DNA from: Acidimicrobiia bacterium | GTDB taxonomy: Bacteria; Actinomycetota; Acidimicrobiia; Spongiisociales; Spongiisociaceae | Assembly: GCA_021296345.1 (NCBI GenBank) | Contig: JAGWAN010000037.1 | Span: 1 to 52,274, forward strand | Reading direction: 5' to 3' | Length of the DNA: 52,274 nt | Shown: positions 32,204 to 41,378 of the stretch, one piece after another | How the letters are laid out: each line of letters begins with the position of its first letter | How positions within the stretch are numbered: the first letter of the stretch is position 1 | The notes under the pieces: model-generated | Told to the model about the DNA's origin: nothing | What the model saw: only the letters and a program-made list of their open reading frames with translations | Database searches by the model: none | Made by a program: the position numbers and the translations under genes

Positions 32204-33598
32204 GTGACCGATTACGACGCCATCGTGATAGGAGCAGGAGCAGCGGGTCTCAGCGCTGCGGCGCTGCTGGCTACCGAAGGCCAGCGTGTGTTGGTCGTGG
32301 AGCGAAGCAACTTTCTGGGCGGCCGCGGCATGGCCACCAACGACGCAGGCTACGAGTTAAACCTCGGGGCACATCTCCTCGAAGACCCCGGCTCGGGGAT
32401 AACGAGAATCTTTCAGCATGTCGGGAAAGAGTTGCGCCACGGGCCGCACAACACCGACATGCCGGTTTGGAATCACGTAACAGGAGCGTGGGGGTCGATT
32501 CGAGACCGCTACTCGGGCGGCAAGGATCAGCTGAAGAAAGTAATCCACGCGCTGCTGGCCACCCCGTACGAGGAGCTCGATCAATGGGATGACCGGCCGA
32601 TGCGCAGCTGGATCTCTCAATACACCGACCACGAGGGCGTGAGCGACCTTTTCGAGTTCATCAGCGTGATGGAGTGCATGACAGAGGATTGGTGGGACCA
32701 CTCGGCGAGCGACAACCTCTTCAATCGAAAGATGCACTACTCCGAGAGGCGCATGGCGGCCTACTCATTCTGGCCGGAGGGAGGCTGGGATAACCTCTTC
32801 ACCGCTCTGCGAGACGTTGTCGTCGATCGGGGTGGGGAGGTTCAGCTGGGGAAGCGAGTCAGCCGCGTGCTGATCGCCGACGGCGAGGCCAAGGGAATCG
32901 CATTGGCCCGACCGGATGCCGTCCTGCCGAACGAGATCTTCCACGACGAGATCGTCACCGCTCCGGTGGTGGTCTCGACCCTGCCGGTGTGGCATGTGCT
33001 CCAGATCGTGCCCGAACAGCAGCTACCGGATTGGTACGTGGGTCAGATCAAGTACCTCGCCCAGGACCGCTGGCGCATATCTTGGGCAGGGCTTTATGTC
33101 GCCATCGAAGAGCCCGTTGCCGTCATCGACCGGCGCGAAATCGCGACCTGGCTGCACAGCCCGATCGGACGTACCTCCGGGTTCATGTTCGAGATGACCG
33201 CCATGGACCCCTCGGTGGCCCCCGAAGGCCGTCACCTCTACGTCATGGGTTCGATGCTGCACCGGTTCAACAGAGCACGTGATATCGACTTCGTCAAACA
33301 GAAGTTCGACGAGTTCGAAAAAGACATCGAGATCATGTGGCCGGCGCTGCGGAGTCACGTCTTTAAGCGGCGCCACTACACCTTTGACCCCTCGTTCGGT
33401 GTAATCCAGAAGCCGGGCCTGGTCGGCCGGTTTCGCCCGCACTGGAAGGCCCCCAACGTGTCGGGTCTCTACTTCGCAAGCGAAACCTTCAAGTCGCGCG
33501 GCATAGGGGTTGATCGGGGCGCCAGAGCCGGGCTGACGTGTGCCGAAGATATTCTCGGGCGCCGATTGTGGCCGCTCGATGAGGGGTGGCGCTACTAG
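32204..33598 (+). CDS. FAD-dependent oxidoreductase of the phytoene-desaturase/amine-oxidase type, 464 aa
   Basis: N-terminal dinucleotide-binding motif IGAGAAGLSAAALLATEG (residues 7-24) with the ERSNFLGGRGMA stretch that binds the FAD ribose. The C-terminal end carries GVDRGARAGLTCAEDILGRR, another FAD contact. The middle (EWMTEDWWDH-like Trp-rich part, MGSMLHRFNRARDIDF) is substrate binding. Such enzymes desaturate isoprenoids or oxidise ring compounds, so the protein could act on a terpenoid or steroid nucleus. Start GTG behind GAGGTG. It is convergent with the F420-type oxidoreductase. Confidence 0.87.
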   Translation: MTDYDAIVIGAGAAGLSAAALLATEGQRVLVVERSNFLGGRGMATNDAGYELNLGAHLLEDPGSGITRIFQHVGKELRHGPHNTDMPVWNHVTGAWGSIRDRYSGGKDQLKKVIHALLATPYEELDQWDDRPMRSWISQYTDHEGVSDLFEFISVMECMTEDWWDHSASDNLFNRKMHYSERRMAAYSFWPEGGWDNLFTALRDVVVDRGGEVQLGKRVSRVLIADGEAKGIALARPDAVLPNEIFHDEIVTAPVVVSTLPVWHVLQIVPEQQLPDWYVGQIKYLAQDRWRISWAGLYVAIEEPVAVIDRREIATWLHSPIGRTSGFMFEMTAMDPSVAPEGRHLYVMGSMLHRFNRARDIDFVKQKFDEFEKDIEIMWPALRSHVFKRRHYTFDPSFGVIQKPGLVGRFRPHWKAPNVSGLYFASETFKSRGIGVDRGARAGLTCAEDILGRRLWPLDEGWRY

Positions 33599-33638
33599 AC
33601 GAGTAGTTCCAACGGATGGGGCCACTGACGTCGGATAC

Positions 33639-34778
33639 TCAAGCGGACTTGAGCAGGTCCTTGAGGTCGTTCATGGCCTTGAAGCTGAACCGTGCCAGGT
33701 CCGGGTCGGCGAGACCGGTGACGTTCCACATCACCAGATGGCGCAGACCGGCGGCGTGATAGTCGCCGATCTGAGCGGCGAGCTGCTCCACAGTGCCCGC
33801 AAAGGCATAGTGCGCCGACACCTTCGGAGGAATCGCCTCTACGATCCGATTCACCTCCTCCACCGGGACCCGGCTCGGGATGAAGTCATGGAAACCCCCG
33901 GCTTCGCCCAGCGGAGGCGTGACCCCGAGGCTCTCGAAGGCCCAATTCGGCATGAGGATGCAAATCATCCGGATCATCGGCGAAGCGAGAAGTCGCGCAA
34001 CGGACCGCTCATCCGGTCCGATCAGCACATAGCCGAGCATTCCGGGTGTGAATCGATCAAGCTTCCGCCCTGCCTCTTTGGCGCCCGCGAGGATCCGGTC
34101 CAACGCAGCACGGTACGCCGCGGGCGACATCTTCGTGGGGAGCCACCCGTCGGCGTACCGGCCGGTCAGCGAGAGCATCCTCGGTCCGTGCGCAGCCACC
34201 CAGATCTCCGGCGGTCTCTCGCCGTACGGGTCGAGGCCCATAACCGCGTCCTCCAGCCGGAAGTGGTCACCTTCGAAGTCGACGGTCTCGGTACCCGCGT
34301 TCATGAGCAGCCGGATCACCTCCAGCCCTTCGGCCAGCTTGCCGACGGGCCGATCCCACTCGATCCCGTACGGCTGGATGTTGAGTTGTTCGCCTGAGCC
34401 GACTCCCAGAATCGCCCGACCCTTCGTCAAGTGGTCCAGGGTGAGCATCGTCTGGGCAACTGACGCGGGATGACGGCGCAGCAGATCGGTCACGCATGTG
34501 CCGACGCGGATCCGTTCCGTCTGCGCACCGACTGCCGCCATCATCGCGAAGGGATCGACGTGTACGTGGCCCGAAGGTTGATGTTTGGCGAGCGGCGTGA
34601 AGTCCTCGGTCCACATGCTGTCTGGGTGCCATCCCATGAGGTGGTCCGGCCACCACACGGCGTCGTAGCCGGCTCGATCCATCTTGACACCGAGGGCCAC
34701 GCCGCGATCGACGGGTGGGGTGATCTGGCCGGGGGCACCGAGTTGGATGTCCAAGATCGTCATTCCTCGCGATGGCAC
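33639..34778 (-). CDS. LLM-class F420-dependent oxidoreductase, 379 aa
   Basis: A luciferase-like TIM-barrel with features of coenzyme-F420 enzymes: WWPDHLMGW near residue 40, RIRVGTCVTDLLRRHPASVAQT, GRAILGVGSGEQLNIQPYG and a long C-terminal tail with HLVMWNVTG. It resembles the mycobacterial F420-dependent dehydrogenase/ketoreductase group. Two starts are possible: GTG at 34778, or ATG at 34763, which gives MTILDIQLGAPG but has GAGGA directly against it. It is likely a redox step on a ketone or alcohol of the pathway. Cofactor use is inferred from family. Confidence 0.86.
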   Translation of the reverse strand: MPSRGMTILDIQLGAPGQITPPVDRGVALGVKMDRAGYDAVWWPDHLMGWHPDSMWTEDFTPLAKHQPSGHVHVDPFAMMAAVGAQTERIRVGTCVTDLLRRHPASVAQTMLTLDHLTKGRAILGVGSGEQLNIQPYGIEWDRPVGKLAEGLEVIRLLMNAGTETVDFEGDHFRLEDAVMGLDPYGERPPEIWVAAHGPRMLSLTGRYADGWLPTKMSPAAYRAALDRILAGAKEAGRKLDRFTPGMLGYVLIGPDERSVARLLASPMIRMICILMPNWAFESLGVTPPLGEAGGFHDFIPSRVPVEEVNRIVEAIPPKVSAHYAFAGTVEQLAAQIGDYHAAGLRHLVMWNVTGLADPDLARFSFKAMNDLKDLLKSA

Positions 34779-34927
34779 ACCAAGCGGCCGCAGCCGGACA
34801 CTGCGAATGCTAATCCCAGGGGTGGTCGCTCACGAGGCCGGCCTCTCGCTGCCATCCCTGTCCCTCGACCGATCCGTTTCGGCAACGGGTACGGCCTTTG
34901 TCGCCGCCCGTGGCGAAGCGATGCGCG

Positions 34928-36568
34928 TCAAGAGGGAGGCGGCAGTCCGAATTCTTCGGCGATTCGCCGCTGCAAGTCGACTTTTCGAATCTTGGTCGCC
35001 GACATGGGCCAGTCGGTGACGAACCGCACGTGACGAGGCACTTTGAAAGAGGCGATCATGCCTTCGCACCAATCGATCACCTCCTCGACGGACAATTCGG
35101 TCTCAGGCACTACCTCGACATACGCAACGGGCACTTCTCCCAATCGCTCGTCGGCCAGAGCGACGACAGCCGCCATCGCGATTCCGGGATGGGCCATGAG
35201 GTGTGATTCGACCTCGATCGCCGCGACGTTCTCACCACCGACCTTGAGCATGTCCTTGAGGCGGCCTCGATAATGGAGGAGCCCGTCGCTGTCGATCATG
35301 CCGAGGTCGCCGGAGTGGTACCACCCGTCCTCGTCGAATGCTTCGGCAGTCAGGTCGGGGCGCCCGTGGTATCCCGAGAACAGGGTCGGACCTCGCAGCA
35401 CGATCTCACCCTCGACCCCCGCCGGGGCCCTCGAACCATCGACGATGTCGCAAACCTCGACCTCGGCGCCATGGAGCGGCAATCCTGGCAAGACGCGCCG
35501 TTCGATCGGGTCGTCGGGGTCCGACAGAGCCATAGAACCGGCGACCTCGGTCATGCCGAAACCTGTGACCACCCGTGCTCCGAACAGCTTCTCCTCGATG
35601 TCACGCAGCTGGGCGGGAGGCGCAACATTCATGACCGTACGCACGTGCCCGAAGGAGTCGGCGTCGAAACCCTCCGCCTCGACGAGAGCATTGGTAATGG
35701 GCGGAAACGCCGTAAACAGGGTCGTGGCCTGTTCTTCTTGGATCAATCGAAGTCCGGCGGCCGGGTCGAAAATGGGCATGGAACAGTAGGTACCGAGCTT
35801 CCACAGCATGGCGAACAGCGGCTGGCTGCACCCGACGTGGAACATGGGCAACGGGCCGAACAGAGCATCACCTTCTCGGATGCCCAATCGATCAGCAGTC
35901 TCCTGGCCCTGGCGCACCATGGCTTCGTGGGTGAGGACACAACCCTTCGGCAGGGCGGTGGTACCGGACGTATAGAAGATGGTCGCCGGGTCGCCCAGAG
36001 CAACCCGCGCCGCGGTGCGCTCGACCGTCCCTCCAGGCACATTCCGTCCGGCGGCGTCCCACAGGGCTGAGGGCAGGAATCCTCGGGCTCGAGAAGAGCT
36101 GAGATCGACGACATGATCGAGGAGGGGCGCCGCTGCGAGATCGAGCCTGGCGCCACCGGCGGCCTCGCCATCGGTGGAGAGGTCGGGGAATGCCCTGCCG
36201 ATTCGCTCTACGTACGAGACCGCTCCACTCTCCTCAGCCACGAGCAGCACCCGAAGGCCTGCGTCGGGCACCACGTGTTGCAGCTCACGCGATTGGAACC
36301 TTCCGTTGATCGGCACGACGATCGCCCCGATCAACATCGCTCCGAACCATGCCTCGAGATACGCCAACGAGTTCGGTAGGAGGATTCCGACCCTGTCGCC
36401 GTGGCGCACACCGAGCCCGCGTAGCGACAGCGCCGCACTCACGGAGCGGTCCAGCAATTGCGAGTAGGTGCGTCGCTCGCCGGGGAAGACCAGCACGTCG
36501 CGATCGGGGGCACGCTCGGCGCCTCGAACGATCAGATCACCTGCTGTGCAGACCTCCCGATACTGCAC
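34928..36568 (-). CDS. AMP-forming acyl-CoA synthetase, 546 aa
   Basis: Full-length ANL ligase. ATP loop YTSGTTALPKGCVLTH near residue 203, GFGMTEVAGSM, YHSGDLGMID, GRLKDMLKVGGENVAAIEVE and the C-terminal catalytic-Lys region SATKIRKVDLQRRI. The GTG at 36568 is preferred because AAGGAG lies seven bases before it; a TTG at 36574 sits too close. It shares the core motif stretch with the partial ligase at 1-1435 and is its paralogue. It is divergent from the HigB gene. The acid substrate is unknown, though the pathway genes next door suggest a cyclic or branched acid. Confidence 0.94.
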   Translation of the reverse strand: MQYREVCTAGDLIVRGAERAPDRDVLVFPGERRTYSQLLDRSVSAALSLRGLGVRHGDRVGILLPNSLAYLEAWFGAMLIGAIVVPINGRFQSRELQHVVPDAGLRVLLVAEESGAVSYVERIGRAFPDLSTDGEAAGGARLDLAAAPLLDHVVDLSSSRARGFLPSALWDAAGRNVPGGTVERTAARVALGDPATIFYTSGTTALPKGCVLTHEAMVRQGQETADRLGIREGDALFGPLPMFHVGCSQPLFAMLWKLGTYCSMPIFDPAAGLRLIQEEQATTLFTAFPPITNALVEAEGFDADSFGHVRTVMNVAPPAQLRDIEEKLFGARVVTGFGMTEVAGSMALSDPDDPIERRVLPGLPLHGAEVEVCDIVDGSRAPAGVEGEIVLRGPTLFSGYHGRPDLTAEAFDEDGWYHSGDLGMIDSDGLLHYRGRLKDMLKVGGENVAAIEVESHLMAHPGIAMAAVVALADERLGEVPVAYVEVVPETELSVEEVIDWCEGMIASFKVPRHVRFVTDWPMSATKIRKVDLQRRIAEEFGLPPPS

Positions 36569-36734
36569 GGTCAAGCTCCTTCGTCTCGCTTTTGGGTCCC
36601 CTGGATCGGCGGGGACCTGCGTTCCTCGATCTATCCGGGACGATCGTAGCGCTGAAGGTTCCCGCGATACCGCTCGCCGCTACGAAGTCGGCCGGCAGAA
36701 CTTTGGCTCCTGTCACTTACCGGGACTAAACTCT

Positions 36735-36749
36735 TAACCAGATTGGTTA
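36735..36749. promoter_or_regulatory. Operator of the toxin-antitoxin pair
   Basis: TAACCA-GAT-TGGTTA is a perfect 6-bp inverted repeat with a 3-base centre, 18 bases before the HigB start. Autoregulating XRE antitoxins bind such sites over their own promoter. It differs in sequence and spacing from the TetR palindromes. Confidence 0.65.
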
Positions 36750-36767
36750 TCACTACGTGGACCGCCC

Positions 36768-37094
36768 GTGAAGGTCAAGTTCAAGTCGTTCCGATTCGGC
36801 GCGCTCTGCACCAACCAGAAAGAGCTGGTGCGCAAGTACGGTCGACCAGTTGCCGAAAAGGTCGCAACTCGCCTGTTCCAACTGACGTCAGTGGCCACGT
36901 TGGAAGAGATGCGACACCTCCCTGGGCGGTGCCACGAGTTAACAGCCGACCGGAAAGGCGAGTTAGCAGTCGTGCTCCACGGGGGGTTCCGGCTCATTTT
37001 CCGCCCGAGGAACACTCCCGTCGGCGAGAGCGCGGGGCTGGACTGGTCATCGGTAACCGAAGTAATCGTGACGGAGATAGAGGACTACCACTAG
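36768..37094 (+). CDS. HigB/RelE-like toxin, 108 aa
   Basis: A small RelE/ParE-superfamily protein: KVKFKSFRFGALCTNQKELVRKYG, a helix pair, EEMRHLPGRCHELTADRKGELAVVLHGGFRLIFRP. The last block (HEL..DRKGE...L..GFRLIF) is characteristic of HigB-type ribosome-associated mRNA endonucleases. It precedes an XRE antitoxin by 27 bases, the toxin-first order of HigBA. GTG start; operator immediately upstream. Confidence 0.83.
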   Translation: MKVKFKSFRFGALCTNQKELVRKYGRPVAEKVATRLFQLTSVATLEEMRHLPGRCHELTADRKGELAVVLHGGFRLIFRPRNTPVGESAGLDWSSVTEVIVTEIEDYH

Positions 37095-37121
37095 CCGTGG
37101 CCCACTTGGAAGGAGAGAACG

Positions 37122-38228
37122 ATGGTCAGATCGCCAGTGTTATTTGACTATCTCCCGAACTACGCCGTGCCGCCAGGCGACACGCTGGCCGAGGTGCTCG
37201 ATGAGAGAGGCATGAGCCAAGCCAAGCTGGCACAACGTACGGACCTCTCGCCCAAGCACATCAATCGGATAGTCAACGGACATGTTCCAATCAGCGCTGA
37301 GGTTGCGATCCGCCTCGAACGAGCGACGGACGTGCCTGCCCGGCTCTGGTTGAGCCTGGAGGCCACCTATCGGGAACATCTCGCCCGTCTCGACGAATCC
37401 GCTTTGGCACCTGACCTGCCCTTACTCGAGGAGCTACCGATCGCCGCGATGGTGAAGCTCGGGATACTCACGAAACGCCTAGGCAAACATGATCGGCTGA
37501 GAGAGGTCCTGATGTACCTAGGGGTCGCGAACAGGAACGCATGGCGCAAGACTCTGAAATCCCAAGAAGCCTCCTTCAGGATGTCCACAGCTCACCGTTG
37601 CGACCCGGCGGCGGTCGCGGTCTGGCTGCGGATGGGCGAGATCGAGGCGGCCGAGATCGACTGCGCGCCATGGGATCCATCGAGGTTCAAGGAGGTTCTG
37701 AGGCAGGCGCGCGGCCTCACGCGAGAGGGCGATCCCACCGTTTGGCAACCCAAGCTGGTCGAGTTGTGCGCGAGCGCGGGCATCGCCTTCGTCGCCGTAC
37801 CAGAAGTAGACGGAGCATGGACCAACGGTGCTGCACGCTGGCTCACCCCGAACAAAGGCCTTATCCAGCTCAGCATCAGAGGCAGATGGAGCGACATCTT
37901 CTGGTTCTCGTTCTTCCACGAGGCCAGCCATATTCTCGACCAGACCAAGCGGCCCATCTTCCTGAGCGGAAAGAACAAGGACTCACCGGAAGAACAGAAA
38001 GCCGATCAATTCGCCCAATCCTTTCTCATTCCCCCGGACGGGGCTGACGAATTGCGCCGGCTCAGGTCCGCGATTGACGTGCAAGACTTTGCTGCGTCCG
38101 TCGGTGTTCACCCCGGTATCGTCGTCGGGAGGCTCCACCATGAAGGAATCTGGAACTACTCCCAGGGACACACCCTCCGCAGCAAACTGCAATTCGTGCA
38201 GGACGACCCATCGACTGAAAGTCCGTGA
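37122..38228 (+). CDS. HigA-like antitoxin fused to ImmA/IrrE metallopeptidase, 368 aa
   Basis: N-terminal XRE helix-turn-helix (residues about 20-70: LAEVLDERGMSQAKLAQRTDLS, then HINRIVNGHVPIS) as in HigA/VapI antitoxins. After a helical linker comes an ImmA/IrrE-type peptidase with His266-Glu267-x-x-His270 in FFHEASHIL and a third ligand region around SPEEQKADQFA. The peptidase could degrade the antitoxin part or another repressor under stress, linking toxin release to damage or phage. AAGGAGAG precedes the ATG. Fusions of this type exist in HigA relatives, but the trigger is unknown. Confidence 0.88.
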   Translation: MVRSPVLFDYLPNYAVPPGDTLAEVLDERGMSQAKLAQRTDLSPKHINRIVNGHVPISAEVAIRLERATDVPARLWLSLEATYREHLARLDESALAPDLPLLEELPIAAMVKLGILTKRLGKHDRLREVLMYLGVANRNAWRKTLKSQEASFRMSTAHRCDPAAVAVWLRMGEIEAAEIDCAPWDPSRFKEVLRQARGLTREGDPTVWQPKLVELCASAGIAFVAVPEVDGAWTNGAARWLTPNKGLIQLSIRGRWSDIFWFSFFHEASHILDQTKRPIFLSGKNKDSPEEQKADQFAQSFLIPPDGADELRRLRSAIDVQDFAASVGVHPGIVVGRLHHEGIWNYSQGHTLRSKLQFVQDDPSTESP

Positions 38229-38416
38229 CCTGGAGTGCCTATTTACAGCCGGTGGTAGATAGCCGTCCGACTGAAGTCCGGATGAACCCCTACAGCGGCC
38301 GGAGTTGCCCAGAAACACACAGGAGCACCACTCGAGCAACCCGGAAGGCATCAGATGATCCGTGGACAGCGGCCGGCGACCGCCGGCAACCCGACCACTT
38401 GCTGGGAAGGGTCTGG

Positions 38417-38947
38417 GTGCTCAGAACAGTTACCGCTGTAGTCGCCGGCTGCCTGCTCGTCGTCGCATGTGGAACGGACCCACCCTCCGGCGTGGACCGT
38501 GCCATCGCCGAGGCCGCGATTCACGCGGCTGTCACACGCCAACTCGTAGAGTTCGACAACACGTTTGGTCCGGATCATCGGTTCACCGAAGTGCTAATAG
38601 TGGACCATCTAGAGACCCGGGCAGGCGACGGGGAACCGGAAGGCGGGCGAGGAGCCTCCCTCACCGACGGCCGGCGTTCCGCTATCCGCGCCGCTGTTGA
38701 ACACCTCGCGCCGGTCAGGTTCATCGACAACCGAAGCGCCTACATTCGACAAGACGTTCTACAGCCCACGATCCCGGGAAGCGTGATCATCACCCTCGCG
38801 CCGGTCGAATTCGACAACGAGGGAGCAACCGTCGGGGCGGATCTGTGGTGCGGAGGCGTCTGCGGTCTAAGGCTCACCTACCGCCTAACTGAAGAACCCG
38901 ATGGCTGGACCGTTACCGGCACCGAAGGACCCTGGTCCATCTCCTAG
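38417..38947 (+). CDS. Small secreted lipoprotein of unknown function, 176 aa
   Basis: A GTG at 38417 with GGGAAGGG six bases upstream starts a clear lipoprotein signal peptide (LRTVTAVVAGCLLVVAC, lipobox VVAC at residues 16-19). The rest is one small domain with conserved-looking RQLVEFDNTFGPDHRF, RSAIRAAVEHLAPVRFID and a C-terminal CGGVCGLRLTYRL strand pair. I do not recognise the family. The longer frame to 38225 lacks a start and is rejected. Confidence 0.72.
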   Translation: MLRTVTAVVAGCLLVVACGTDPPSGVDRAIAEAAIHAAVTRQLVEFDNTFGPDHRFTEVLIVDHLETRAGDGEPEGGRGASLTDGRRSAIRAAVEHLAPVRFIDNRSAYIRQDVLQPTIPGSVIITLAPVEFDNEGATVGADLWCGGVCGLRLTYRLTEEPDGWTVTGTEGPWSIS

Positions 38948-39107
38948 TTAGCCGGGCTCTCCACCGCCGCCACCCGCTGATACGCGAGGTCGCCCAGCAC
39001 CGCATCGACCCCACCCGGATACGGCGGATCGGATGACCCGCTGGGATCAGGCCCTCAGGACTCAACGTCGTCAGCATCGCCATCTGTCGCTCCGGCCTTC
39101 CCCGCAC
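38944..39107 (-). pseudogene. Transposase N-terminal remnant (IS5/IS1182-like)
   Basis: A GTG at 39107 with GGAGG upstream starts MAMLTTLSPEGLIPAGHPIRRIR, the N-terminal block of IS1182/IS5-type transposases, which continue with a VDAVL...L segment. That continuation, VDAVLGDLAYQRVAAVE, is present but in another frame, followed by a stop. A frameshift and truncation have left only about 55 residues. The region 38948-39287 holds no other gene. Confidence 0.6.
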
Positions 39108-39287
39108 AGGTCACCTCCAACAGAAATTAGTGGCCACAGCATGCCGGATCCCGCCCACGATCGCGAGAACCCATGAAGGATCTCGACGTGGCGCGGGTCG
39201 AGCCTACCGTCGGGCCAAGGATCCCGGCCTGAAGACGACCCGCGGGACCAGGACCTATTCTCGGTCCGTCACACAGAGAGGTGTCAC

Positions 39288-40238
39288 CTGTTCCTCGATC
39301 CGGCCGTCTTCGATCCCGAAGCCATCGACGCGGAAACGCTCGAGTTCAACGCCGATCTCGAGCGCCGTCTCATCGCTCAGGCTTCCCTCACCAATGTCGC
39401 TCCGGCCGCCACCCGGGCCGCGAGAGAAAAGGGCGAGGGCGTGTTCGCCCCTCCTCCCGCTTCACCGCGGGCCCGCGACATCTTCATCCCTAGCCCGGGC
39501 GGGGACCTCCACCTGCGCGTGGTCGAGCCCGCCGGCCAAGCCGTGGCCGCCTACCTCCACTTCCACGGCGGCGGCTGGGTGTTCGGCAGCAGTCGGCACC
39601 AGGACCCGCTGCTCGTGGAGATGGCCGACGCCGCAAGCGTCGCCGTCTTGAGCGTCGACTACCGGCTGGCACCCGAACACCCCTACCCGGCGGCACCCGA
39701 CGACGCCGAGGCGGCCGCACGGTGGCTGGCCCAGAACGCCGGCACCGAACGGCTTGTCATCGGAGGCGAGTCGGCGGGCGCCAACCTCTCGGTAACGACC
39801 CTGGTTCGCCTGCGCGACCGGCACGGATTCACCGGCTTCGAGGCGGCCAACCTCGTCAGCGGCGTCTTCGATCTCACGATGACGCCGAGCATGGCGCTAT
39901 GGGGCGACGACAACCTGGTGATCAACACGCCCCGGCTTGAATGGCTCATGGACCAGTACGTCGAACCTGCGATGCGCCGAACTCCGGACGTCTCACCCAT
40001 CTACGCCGCCCTAGATGGGCTGCCACCGGCGCTCTTCACCATCGGGACACTCGACCCGCTGCTCGACGACAGCCTGCTGATGGCGGCGCGCTGGCTGTCG
40101 GCCGGCAGCGCCGCCGATCTCGCCGTGTACGCGGGCGGGGTGCACACCTTCTGGTATTTCGAAACCGCCCTGGCTCGATCAGCCCGCCGCAAGATCGCCC
40201 GGTTCTTCACCGAGACGCTGGCAGCCGAGCCGGCCTGA
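39288..40238 (+). CDS. Alpha/beta hydrolase of the hormone-sensitive-lipase family, 316 aa
   Basis: An esterase with HFHGGGWVFGS (oxyanion hole), the nucleophile in GGESAGANLS, the acidic residue near GTLDPLLDD and the His in GGVHTFWYFE. The reading frame is open from 39177 but has no ATG, GTG or TTG before the internal GTG at 39441, which would remove the conserved cap region. A CTG at 39288 stands six bases behind GAGAGG and gives the normal family length and N-terminus (LDPAVFDPEAIDAETLEFN). A rare CTG start, or a small assembly error, is likely. The substrate is a short- or medium-chain ester. Confidence 0.82.
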   Translation: MFLDPAVFDPEAIDAETLEFNADLERRLIAQASLTNVAPAATRAAREKGEGVFAPPPASPRARDIFIPSPGGDLHLRVVEPAGQAVAAYLHFHGGGWVFGSSRHQDPLLVEMADAASVAVLSVDYRLAPEHPYPAAPDDAEAAARWLAQNAGTERLVIGGESAGANLSVTTLVRLRDRHGFTGFEAANLVSGVFDLTMTPSMALWGDDNLVINTPRLEWLMDQYVEPAMRRTPDVSPIYAALDGLPPALFTIGTLDPLLDDSLLMAARWLSAGSAADLAVYAGGVHTFWYFETALARSARRKIARFFTETLAAEPA

Positions 40239-40540
40239 AACCAACCTCCGCCCCGGCCCATCCGGCCGCGATCGCGACCTTACGGTCCCCATAAAAGGCG
40301 CTACCCGATGGCACCAGTCAGGGTGCGTGGTGCCTTCGGGTCCGTATAGCGGTGCCCTACACGCGAGATGGCCTGTTGGCGACACCAGGCTCCGGCACGT
40401 TCGGCCTTCGGATCCAGTCCCTAGGCGTTTCTTGGTTGTCTCCGGATGAGGGACCGGCAGACGATTGATCATGTGCTCAGCGGACGGGTGCTGTAGCGAG
40501 ACGCTGGTTCGAGGGCCCGGTTCTGGGAGCGGCTCTGCTG
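40239..40540. other. Intergenic region, 302 bp
   Basis: No gene, RNA or repeat seen, except that its last 25 codons in frame with the channel gene look coding (RRWFEGPVLGAALL), so the N-terminus of that gene probably once started here. Confidence 0.6.
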
Positions 40541-41164
40541 GTGATACCTGTGGTGTTCATCGAGGAGTACAGCACTACCGGATGGCTACTTACCGCAGCC
40601 GGGATTGCTAACTGGCTCATCTGGGCAGCGTTCGCAGCCGAGTTCGCCGTGGTGATCTCCCTCGCTCAGAACCGGGCCGCCTACGCACGGAAGGCCTGGT
40701 TAGACCTGTTGATCATTGTCGTCTCGTTCCCCCTCTTGCCGGGACTGCTCGCATTGAGCCGGCTCGTGCGCCTCGCCCGGCTTAGCCACCTGCTCCGCAC
40801 ACTGCGCCTGGTCCCCATCCAGGCGCGGGGTCTCGCTGCTCTTGGTCCGCTGTTCAAGAAGCGCGGACTCGGGTACATAACTCTCGCGTTCCTTCTGGTC
40901 GCTCTAACATCCGGCGCACTGTTCTCCCTGTTCGAGGGCGACTCGTTGGTCGACGGCCTGTGGTGGACGGTCGCGACACTCACGACCGTCGGTTATGGCG
41001 ACCTGTCTCCGGCCACCGCGGGAGGGAGAGCAGTCGCAGCGGTGCTAATGGTGACCAGCATCGGGGTTGTGTCCTTCATCACCGCAAACATCACCACTTT
41101 CTTCATCGAGGATGACGAGCATGCCGACCTCACCGAAGAAGTCCGTTCGCTCACCAGCGTCTAG
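40541..41164 (+). CDS. Voltage-gated-type potassium channel, probably damaged, 207 aa
   Basis: Membrane protein with S1-S4-like segments and a pore loop carrying the selectivity filter TVGYGD, followed by an S6-like helix. Codons upstream of the GTG at 40541 continue a plausible first membrane segment (RRWFEGPVLGAALL) but contain no start, so the N-terminus may be lost to a frameshift. At the other end the stop at 41162-41164 comes just after LTEEVRSLTS; one base later in frame the expected coiled-coil RLDRIETLLTDQEP continues to 41226. Two indels thus frame the gene: decay or assembly errors. Confidence 0.75.
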   Translation: MIPVVFIEEYSTTGWLLTAAGIANWLIWAAFAAEFAVVISLAQNRAAYARKAWLDLLIIVVSFPLLPGLLALSRLVRLARLSHLLRTLRLVPIQARGLAALGPLFKKRGLGYITLAFLLVALTSGALFSLFEGDSLVDGLWWTVATLTTVGYGDLSPATAGGRAVAAVLMVTSIGVVSFITANITTFFIEDDEHADLTEEVRSLTSV

Positions 41165-41378
41165 ACCGCATCGAAACACTCCTAACCGACCAAGAGCCCC
41201 AGCACTCAGACAAGCCAACAGCCTGATCGCTGGCCAGGCTCAGAGCCGCAGCACCCGCCGACTTATCGCCCTCCAGACCATCAGCGCGATCACGCATCGC
41301 CCCTATGACACCTCGCGCCGCCACCACTACCATCTGGCCCGCCTGATCTCGCAGGCGTGAAGCGTTAAGGGGGTTTCT

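Noticed and set aside
41067-41360. Small open frame after the channel
   Set aside because: Its composition looks like a frame shadow; only a possible RRHHYHLARL tail seemed protein-like, which is too little.
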